Of a DNA stretch of 64,000 nt, positions 58,523 through 64,000 are shown piece after piece. Location of the stretch: positions 1 through 64,000 of the forward strand of contig JAJAPY010000007.1 in NCBI GenBank assembly GCA_020523885.1. The letters run 5' to 3'. How positions within the stretch are numbered: the stretch's first letter is position 1; every line of letters starts with the position of its first letter. The notes under the pieces were generated by a model. It saw nothing but the letters and a program-made list of their open reading frames with translations. It was not told the DNA's origin and did no database searches. The position numbers and the translations under genes were made by a program. The stretch comes from Candidatus Liberimonas magnetica. GTDB taxonomy: Bacteria; Elusimicrobiota; Endomicrobiia; Endomicrobiales; JAFGIL01.

Positions 58523-58887
58523 AAGTCTTTCCTTAAGATATTCATCATATATACAAAAGTTGAAGCAATAAGTCCAATAAGAAGCCCGAACCAGTTTATA
58601 TTTAGGAATTTAACGAAGAGTATCAAAAGTAAGGCAAGAAAAAGCATCTTTAAGAAAAACCTTATAATATATAAAAAAGTTTTTTTAAATATGTCGCTTG
58701 AAGAAGTGCCGTTTGCGTCAAATACGTCCCTGATTGATACATGCAAGAGCACAAAATTTAGAAAACCTGTCATATAACCAAGGCAAAACCCAGGTACTAG
58801 GCTGCTTTTTTTTAAAAGGAACAGAAAAACAGCAAATAAGGCCAGCGTAAAAAGATTGATGTATATTAGTTTAGATATCCTGGCCAT
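58498..58887 (-). CDS. atpI: ATP synthase protein I-like
   Basis: A 129-residue protein with four hydrophobic segments and polar short loops (LFTLALFAVFLFLL; GYMTGFLNFVLLHVSI; FFLKMLFLALLLILFV; NWFGLLIGLIASTFVYMMN). The size, topology and place between atpZ and atpB fit ATP synthase subunit I, which helps assemble the c-ring. Sequence conservation in this family is low, so the call rests mainly on context. Confidence 0.8.
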   Translation of the reverse strand: MARISKLIYINLFTLALFAVFLFLLKKSSLVPGFCLGYMTGFLNFVLLHVSIRDVFDANGTSSSDIFKKTFLYIIRFFLKMLFLALLLILFVKFLNINWFGLLIGLIASTFVYMMNILRKDLWQFSRKQ

Positions 58888-59089
58888 GGTTCAGTTTTTT
58901 AACTTCTTTTATTATGCTCCAAAAACCCGAGACTATGCCGAGCAGAAACATCCCGAGAGTGAAGTATGGAGAGGTATTAAGGAATTTATCCAGAAAAAAC
59001 CCGATAGTAAAACCTATCACAGTGGCTGAAACAAGCATTATGCCCAGGGAACTTACAACCAGCCAGTTAAGTTTTTTGTTTTTTTCCAT
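58871..59089 (-). CDS. atpZ: AtpZ-like small membrane protein
   Basis: A 72-residue protein with two transmembrane helices (NWLVVSSLGIMLVSATVIGF; YFTLGMFLLGIVSGFWSII). It has the typical AtpZ pattern GxxxDKxLNTSPxFTLxGxxLGxxxG. AtpZ with AtpI has been reported to form a Ca2+/Mg2+ transporter beside the ATP synthase. It opens the operon. The ATG at 59089 is preferred over a TTG three codons upstream. Confidence 0.85.
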   Translation of the reverse strand: MEKNKKLNWLVVSSLGIMLVSATVIGFTIGFFLDKFLNTSPYFTLGMFLLGIVSGFWSIIKEVKKLNHGQDI

Positions 59090-59135
59090 AAGTTTCAAAG
59101 AAGCTGATATATTTTTTATTAATTCACGATTTTGT

Positions 59136-60440
59136 TTAGGGTTTTATACCTATTACATTTAGGAAAAGGTCAATGCTCCTAATTTTCTCTACGTTCCTTA
59201 CTTCTTTGAGTTTCTTGGGAAAATAAAAGCTTACCACAAACCTTAAAACAGAGGATATCAAAAATAAAGTCAAAATACCAGTGCCGAATATCGGCGGTAG
59301 CCACTTGAGCATAATGCCTCCAAGGAGCGCGCCAAAGCATATAGCTATCCCGTTCAAAAAATTAAAATAGGAGATGCACCTTGTCCTTTTTGCCGGTGAT
59401 ACGGCGTCGTACATAAAATTAGATGTCGTAAGGTTAAAACCTGCCCATACAAAACCGCTCAATATCTGGGCAAAGATAAGAAAGACCGTATTCCTGTTTA
59501 TTATCCACAAAACAGGCACGAAACTTATAAAAAAAGATGTAATTCTGATTACCTTAAGGTTGCCTGCGGTATCTGCGAACCTGCCCCATCTTTGCATGGT
59601 AACGTACATGGGGAGTGTGGCGCTCAAGACTACGATGGTATAGGTAATGTAGCTGAAGGAAAGGTTTTCAAGCATTAGGACCGCAAAAAACGGGGCCGAT
59701 AAATAGACCGAAAAGTTGAACAGGGAAACAAGTATCACGAATTTTGCAAAATTGCTTTGTTTTAAACGTGAAATAAATTCATAAAAGGTAAAATGATCGT
59801 CTTTTGTTTCTGTCGTGCAAACGTCGTGCATTTTTGAGAGCAGATTCCATGATATAACCCTAAAGATAGAAGCAATGAAGAATATCGTTACAAAACCGTA
59901 CAATAAATTTATGCCCTTAAAGACCTGCAATAGAAATCCGGCTATAAATGACATGCCTACCAGGGTAAGCCCCACGACCTTGTTCCTCAAGCCGAAGAAC
60001 AGCCCGCGTTTGTCATCAGCAACAAGGTCGGAAATAAGGCTTGACCAGGCAGGGGCGGCAAACCCGCCTAAAGAAGCGATCAAGACTATCAGTATGATGA
60101 ATGTAAATGGGCTTAGTAATTTAAAAAGGATCGACACGGTCAAAACGATCAGCATAAATATCTGAAGGAGCACAAATATGCTGATGGTCCTTTTTCTTGA
60201 TTTTAAATGGTTAGTATAATCGGCTGATTTGAACTGAAAAAGAGAAGTGAACAGGTTAGGGACAGCCGTAAGCATGCCGACATGAGCGGCAGTCCCTCCA
60301 AGGAATAGGAGGCACGGGGTAAGGTAATCCTGGGTGAACCCGAGCATGCCTGCCGCAGCAACGCCTTCAAACATCGATATCTTAAGACTGGATTTCACTT
60401 CTTTGGTGTCTTGTTTCGCACACTGGTTGATAGTAGACAT
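59136..60440 (-). CDS. Major facilitator superfamily transporter
   Basis: A 434-residue protein with about twelve transmembrane segments. MFS hallmarks: after helix 2 a basic loop (YTNHLKSRKRTISIF), the ALxxG-like LGGFAAPAWSSLISDLVADD with the following KRGLFFGLRNKVVG, and a repeat of the pattern in the second half (RWGRFADTAGNLKVIRITSF; SPAKRTRCISYFNFLNGIA). The substrate is unknown; this branch is often annotated only as MFS. It is 46 bases upstream of atpZ on the same strand. Confidence 0.87.
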   Translation of the reverse strand: MSTINQCAKQDTKEVKSSLKISMFEGVAAAGMLGFTQDYLTPCLLFLGGTAAHVGMLTAVPNLFTSLFQFKSADYTNHLKSRKRTISIFVLLQIFMLIVLTVSILFKLLSPFTFIILIVLIASLGGFAAPAWSSLISDLVADDKRGLFFGLRNKVVGLTLVGMSFIAGFLLQVFKGINLLYGFVTIFFIASIFRVISWNLLSKMHDVCTTETKDDHFTFYEFISRLKQSNFAKFVILVSLFNFSVYLSAPFFAVLMLENLSFSYITYTIVVLSATLPMYVTMQRWGRFADTAGNLKVIRITSFFISFVPVLWIINRNTVFLIFAQILSGFVWAGFNLTTSNFMYDAVSPAKRTRCISYFNFLNGIAICFGALLGGIMLKWLPPIFGTGILTLFLISSVLRFVVSFYFPKKLKEVRNVEKIRSIDLFLNVIGIKP

Positions 60441-60458
60441 GTTATATTGAACAGCTTA

Positions 60459-60498
60459 TTGCAAAATGTAAATTGAAAAATGAAAATTTTAAATTATA
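60459..60498. repeat. Family C repeat, copy 5
   Basis: TTGCAAAATGTAAATTGAAA followed by AATGAAAATTTTAAATTA matches the left-arm type of the family. It lies 19 bases before the MFS start codon on the minus strand, in its leader. Confidence 0.6.
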
Positions 60499-60541
60499 AA
60501 GACAAAAAAATCAGGTTTTTTAGAATAGCAGTTAATTTGTC

Positions 60542-60871
60542 TTACCATTTCTTGAAAATAACAAAAACCGCGACAACTATCAGAGAAAACCCTGCCAGGT
60601 AATTCCATTTAAAACTTTCTTTAAGGTATAAAACCGAAAAAACCGCAAACACCGCTAAGGTTATGACTTCTTGTATGGTTTTTAATTCTGCCCCGTTGAA
60701 CTGGCCGTAACCTATCCTATTAGCAGGCACCTGAAAACAATATTCCACAGAGGCGATAAGCCAGCTTATGATAATCGCTTTCCAGATAGGAGAATTCCTG
60801 AATTTCAGATGGCCGTACCAGGCAAATGTCATAAAAACATTGGATATAGTCAAGAAAATAATAGTTCTCAT
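60542..60871 (-). CDS. DUF486/DMT-family small membrane protein
   Basis: A 109-residue protein with four transmembrane helices. Family DUF486 signature: SNVFMTFAWYGHLKF near the start, ASVEYCFQVPANRIGYGQFN in the middle and TLAVFAVFSVLYLKE near the end. It belongs to the drug/metabolite transporter clan and is full length for this small class. The substrate is unknown. It overlaps marC by 4 bases. Confidence 0.88.
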   Translation of the reverse strand: MRTIIFLTISNVFMTFAWYGHLKFRNSPIWKAIIISWLIASVEYCFQVPANRIGYGQFNGAELKTIQEVITLAVFAVFSVLYLKESFKWNYLAGFSLIVVAVFVIFKKW

Positions 60872-61458
60872 AATCTGGTATTGATAATTAGTTGAATCAG
60901 GCCTTTTCTTATCATCATAACCGCTATGGCGGCAAGAAGGAGGCTTGCGACCTTTGAAAGTGCTTTTGAGCCCGCATCTCCGAAAAATTTTATTAAGATC
61001 TCTGAGAACGAAAATATCAAGCCTGCCAGCAAGACATTTACAAAAACAGATATTAAAGTAGCGATAGTACCGTACTCGCCGATAATGATCAAGGAAGTCG
61101 TAAGTACAGCAGGCCCCACTATCAAAGGTGTTCCAAGAGGTACTGAGCCGAGTTCTTTCATGGTATATTTTCGTTTTTGCCCGGGATAGAGTATGTCCAT
61201 TAAAGCTATACAGAAAAGTATAAGGCCCCCTGCTACCATGAAGTCGCCTATAGTTATATTTAGAAACCTGAAAACAGCTTTTCCAAGGAATATAAAACCT
61301 AGGGCAAGAGCCAGAGCCGTAGACATTGACTGAAAAATTACGGATTTCCGTTCTTTTTTGTTCAACCCCTGGGTTATAGAAACAAAGATAGGCAATACGC
61401 CGATGGCATCAACAGCTACAAAGATGGGAATGAAAGCTAATAGGATATTCTTAATCAT
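60868..61458 (-). CDS. MarC-family membrane protein
   Basis: A 196-residue protein with six transmembrane helices. MarC/UPF0056 signature: FIPIFVAVDAIGVLPIFVSI at the start, then the LGSVPLGTPLIVGPAVLTTS segment near residue 104. The family was once linked with multiple antibiotic resistance, but that has not held up; the function is unknown. GAGGT precedes the ATG. It is co-transcribed with the DUF486 gene. Confidence 0.88.
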   Translation of the reverse strand: MIKNILLAFIPIFVAVDAIGVLPIFVSITQGLNKKERKSVIFQSMSTALALALGFIFLGKAVFRFLNITIGDFMVAGGLILFCIALMDILYPGQKRKYTMKELGSVPLGTPLIVGPAVLTTSLIIIGEYGTIATLISVFVNVLLAGLIFSFSEILIKFFGDAGSKALSKVASLLLAAIAVMMIRKGLIQLIINTRL

Positions 61459-61492
61459 TTTTACCTCACATATACAAACATATTTTATCTAT

Positions 61493-63001
61493 TTAATAGC
61501 TATTTTTCAAGTAATGCGCTTTTTCTTGAGGTATCCCAAACCCGGTATTTTCTAAAATGGATATGCCGTTTTTGGCGTCTATATTGCCTGGATCAATATT
61601 TAGTGCTTTCTCATATTCTCTTATCGCTTCTTCCTGACGGCCCAGCAGGATAAGCATTTTAGCGGTAAGACAATGAATATGCGGGTCATCCGGCTTTAAC
61701 TCTGCCGCTTTATAATAATATTGTAACGCCTTATCATATTTTGTCAGCTGTTCATAGGTAGCGCCCAGGTTATTATTGACCAGGAAGGAATGAGGTGAAG
61801 TCCTCGCTGCATTTTGCCAAAAATATTCACTGTCGGAAAAGAACCCTGTAAAATTTAAACTTATAACAGACAATAGTATTCCTGCTAATACAATAATTGA
61901 TGCCGCGGTATTTCTGTATTTTAATATCATATTATCCCACAGGGGGCCGCGTATTTCTCCCATTATCAAAAACACCCCCGCAAGAGGAACATACGAGCGC
62001 TGTATAAAATATATCCCTTCTTTATTAATGATGAGCGTAGGAAGAAGAAAGAATATAGCCCATATTGTGCCAAACCATACTTTTCTCATCTGCCTGCCCT
62101 TGGAAAGATATAATAACAGCGACAAACCGCACACGACACATATCCCGGCAAAAGCATTGATATCTTCGGCAAAAGGAGCTACGGACAAATTAAAAGGAAA
62201 GAAAATATTCCCGAAATACCACAACAGTATTCTCGGGGTATGCCATGAATAAGGGAACAGATACTGATACGGGATATTATCGTAACGAATGGCAAATAAG
62301 TTTGCGGCAAAATAGGCGGCCGCTGTTATCCCCCAGCCTGTAAGAAGTGCTTTCCGATCTGCAGTTGAGGCCCTTTCTCTCATTAAAATAAGAAAAGCAA
62401 CAGCAACGGGGAAAACGGCGACAGCCGTTTCTTTTATAAGCAAGGATACAGCTGTAAAAAGGATATGAAGATAAAAATCACGCGTCCGATGCCGTTCCAG
62501 GTAATCGATCAAGAAAATAAACGATGCAAGGACCCCTATACCCAATAATGAATCATTCCTGCCGGGGACCCACGCTACAGAAGGAAGTACAAGAGGGTGA
62601 ACGGCAAAAAATACTGCAAACACAAAAGAACGGAGACCCCCTACGTTCAACTTCTTGAAGAAAATATAGATGAGCCAGGAAGCGATGATGTGAAACAAAA
62701 TATTCGATATATGATAACCGAAAGAGTTCAACCCGCTTATATGAGCGTCTATCATTAACGACAGCATATAGAGCGGGCGGTAGAAATGGCTGAAGTCAGC
62801 ATGAATCCCATGCAAAAACACAGCGTAGATACTCCCCGGGTCCTTTAGAAAACTTTGATTCTTCACGATCAGGGAGGATTCATCATAGTTAAGAAAATCA
62901 AACCCGGTTGTTTTGCTGTAGATTAAAAGTACTATCAGCGCTATCCAGATGAATGGATAGCACCCGAAAAGAAGAAAATAGCATTTATTATTTGGCTTCA
63001 T
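61493..63001 (-). CDS. TMTC-like membrane glycosyltransferase with TPR tail
   Basis: A 502-residue protein. The first about 390 residues hold some ten transmembrane segments and the features of the PMT/TMTC group: FDFLNYDESSLIVKNQSFL near residue 34 (acidic DDE-like loop), FYRPLYMLSLMIDAHISGLN and FGYHISNILFHIIASWLIY. From about 405 come TPR repeats (HSFLVNNNLGATYEQLTKYD; YYKAAELKPDDPHIHCLTAK; YEKALNIDPGNIDAKNGIS). Such proteins transfer sugars from polyprenyl donors to proteins. Target unknown. GAGAGGT precedes the ATG. Confidence 0.8.
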   Translation of the reverse strand: MKPNNKCYFLLFGCYPFIWIALIVLLIYSKTTGFDFLNYDESSLIVKNQSFLKDPGSIYAVFLHGIHADFSHFYRPLYMLSLMIDAHISGLNSFGYHISNILFHIIASWLIYIFFKKLNVGGLRSFVFAVFFAVHPLVLPSVAWVPGRNDSLLGIGVLASFIFLIDYLERHRTRDFYLHILFTAVSLLIKETAVAVFPVAVAFLILMRERASTADRKALLTGWGITAAAYFAANLFAIRYDNIPYQYLFPYSWHTPRILLWYFGNIFFPFNLSVAPFAEDINAFAGICVVCGLSLLLYLSKGRQMRKVWFGTIWAIFFLLPTLIINKEGIYFIQRSYVPLAGVFLIMGEIRGPLWDNMILKYRNTAASIIVLAGILLSVISLNFTGFFSDSEYFWQNAARTSPHSFLVNNNLGATYEQLTKYDKALQYYYKAAELKPDDPHIHCLTAKMLILLGRQEEAIREYEKALNIDPGNIDAKNGISILENTGFGIPQEKAHYLKNSY

Positions 63002-63013
63002 AGCATAAACCTC

Positions 63014-64000
63014 TCATGTTCTTCTTTTATACAAGAGTATCGGATAAGAAGTGGGGTCTCTGTAATACTGTTTAGACAGTGAAAGGCAAGAAAATTTATT
63101 TATATCGAAGTAATTCAGGATTCCGGCATCTACAGCTTTTTTTGTTTCACCCGGTCCCCAAAAATACAGCGTACTTTTAGAAACGAATACTAAACTGTCC
63201 AAAAAATAGTCTTTTTTTAATATCTCAGGCAAACGTTCGTAAAAATATGACTCTGTCTGATATATGAAAAAGTTGGATTTAATAAAATAAAAAATAATTA
63301 TGAATTTTGGCTGATTAACAAGGATGTCCCGTTCCAGTTCCTTGTGGTAATCCGTAACTTTATCAGGGTCGATAAAAACATACTGGTTTGTCAGCCTTGT
63401 ACAGCTTCTTCTTTTTGCATAAAACAGTATCTGAGGTTCTGTCCCTAATATAAATAAGGTATCTTTTTCATTCGTGTTATTTTTAATGTAATCGGCGATT
63501 TGCAGTGATTCATAAAAAGGGTTATTCCCGTAGTTTAACCTTGACACTTCCTCCTTATTAGCATTGTAGTAATTCAGGTAGGGGGCCACGGACAGGATGA
63601 TCACAATAACCGTAAAAGGAAAAATCAATAATCTATGGTTAAATCTTTTCAGCAAAGTTTCATATACTGCGAAAAGGCCAAAACCCGCTATTAATGATTG
63701 AGATAAATAGATTTGCTGGAAATAATGCCCGGAAAACGTAAAAAGAGGGAAGATCGCTGATGCCGCTCCCAAAAACCATGAAATTAAAAAACAAAAAATT
63801 ATTACCCTTTTTTGTTTAAACAGAGAAATCAACCCCAATATACCGGCAAACCAGTAAAGCCAGTCGCTTTTAGCCATTACAGACAGCACTCCGCTTAAAC
63901 GGCTAACGGCCTGCTCCATTGAAACGGTATTTAGAGGCCTGACGACAAAAAGATATTTGATCGTAAAATATAGATATTCATTAATTAAATGGTGGTACCA
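63014..64000 (-). CDS. Membrane glycosyltransferase-like protein, cut by the window edge
   Basis: The reading frame stays open to the right edge of the window; the ATG at 63919 is internal or at best one option, since 27 sense codons precede it (NTVSMEQ is embedded in continuous sequence). What is visible is the C-terminal part of a PMT/GT39-like protein: several transmembrane helices, then a soluble periplasmic domain (YGNNPFYESLQIADYIKNNT; ILGTEPQILFYAKRRSCTRL; PKFIIIFYF) typical of ArnT/PMT-2 C-terminal halves. It ends 12 bases before the TMTC-like gene, so the two are co-transcribed and probably modify envelope glycans or proteins. Confidence 0.72.
   Translation of the reverse strand, partial: WYHHLINEYLYFTIKYLFVVRPLNTVSMEQAVSRLSGVLSVMAKSDWLYWFAGILGLISLFKQKRVIIFCFLISWFLGAASAIFPLFTFSGHYFQQIYLSQSLIAGFGLFAVYETLLKRFNHRLLIFPFTVIVIILSVAPYLNYYNANKEEVSRLNYGNNPFYESLQIADYIKNNTNEKDTLFILGTEPQILFYAKRRSCTRLTNQYVFIDPDKVTDYHKELERDILVNQPKFIIIFYFIKSNFFIYQTESYFYERLPEILKKDYFLDSLVFVSKSTLYFWGPGETKKAVDAGILNYFDINKFSCLSLSKQYYRDPTSYPILLYKRRT

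Overview
The window looks like chromosome from an uncultured, Gram-negative, probably anaerobic bacterium. Two UPF0164/PorV-type outer-membrane barrels, a large exported protein ending in a FlgD/type IX-like C-terminal module and a CsgG-like exported protein imply an outer membrane. Two rubrerythrin-class proteins, an NfnAB pair, a PPi-dependent phosphofructokinase and GatCAB fit an anaerobe. No rRNA or tRNA gene is visible, so I assign no phylum. The protein set is reminiscent of Elusimicrobiota, Omnitrophota, Firestonebacteria or similar lineages (inference only). The sequence is moderately AT-rich throughout.

Layout. 0.1-2.2 kb: PorV-like barrel, HEPN/MNT toxin-antitoxin pair and a small gene broken by a stop codon. 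2.2-8.8 kb: metallo-hydrolase, flavoprotein, an unknown 7-helix protein, uppP, ptsI, glutaredoxin, rubrerythrin and a CcdA-like protein. 8.9-12.7 kb (minus): nfnA-nfnB-exported MEMO/AMMECR1 fusion. 12.7-17.4 kb (minus): HNH nuclease, twin receiver proteins, cold-shock protein, zinc ribbon and a PAS-GGDEF-HD-GYP protein. 17.6-25.8 kb (plus): aspS, response regulator plus a histidine kinase with a Rossmann N-terminus, glgB, CsgG-like protein and PPi-PFK. 26.0-27.0 kb: vapBC and a truncated gene. 27.2-36.4 kb: the conserved run phoH-pgpH-ybeY-two CNNM/CorC proteins-recO-glyQ-glyS. 36.4-37.7 kb: nucleotidyltransferase pair and a frameshifted gene. 37.7-44.1 kb: gatC-gatA-beta-lactamase fold protein-gatB-cupin-ferritin-like-IMPase. 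44.3-50.7 kb: ECF sigma, anti-sigma, giant secreted protein and a PorV-transglutaminase fusion. 50.8-51.9 kb: second MNT/HEPN pair behind a very regular operator. 51.9-59.1 kb (minus): complete F-type ATP synthase operon, atpZ-I-B-E-F-H-A-G-D-C. 59.1-64.0 kb (minus): MFS, DUF486, MarC and two membrane glycosyltransferase-like proteins, the last cut by the window edge.

How the parts fit. AspRS carries His31, a residue I associate with non-discriminating enzymes, and GatCAB is encoded nearby. This suggests Asn-tRNA is made by transamidation. NfnAB, the CcdA-like protein, glutaredoxin, rubrerythrins and a kinase with a dinucleotide-fold sensor form a redox theme. The ECF operon looks like a surface-secretion unit with its own sigma switch.

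The most unusual feature is in the gaps between genes. At least four families of small inverted-repeat elements sit there. Family A is built from degenerate TAGCGTA-type heptamers, family B from GATTAC-N-TGATTA units, family C from GCAAAATGAAAA-type units, and family D is a CATTCC/GGAATG hairpin element, one copy with 20-bp terminal inverted repeats. All four occur inside the ATP synthase operon, and some supply stop codons, a C-terminal tail or a start codon to the genes they touch.
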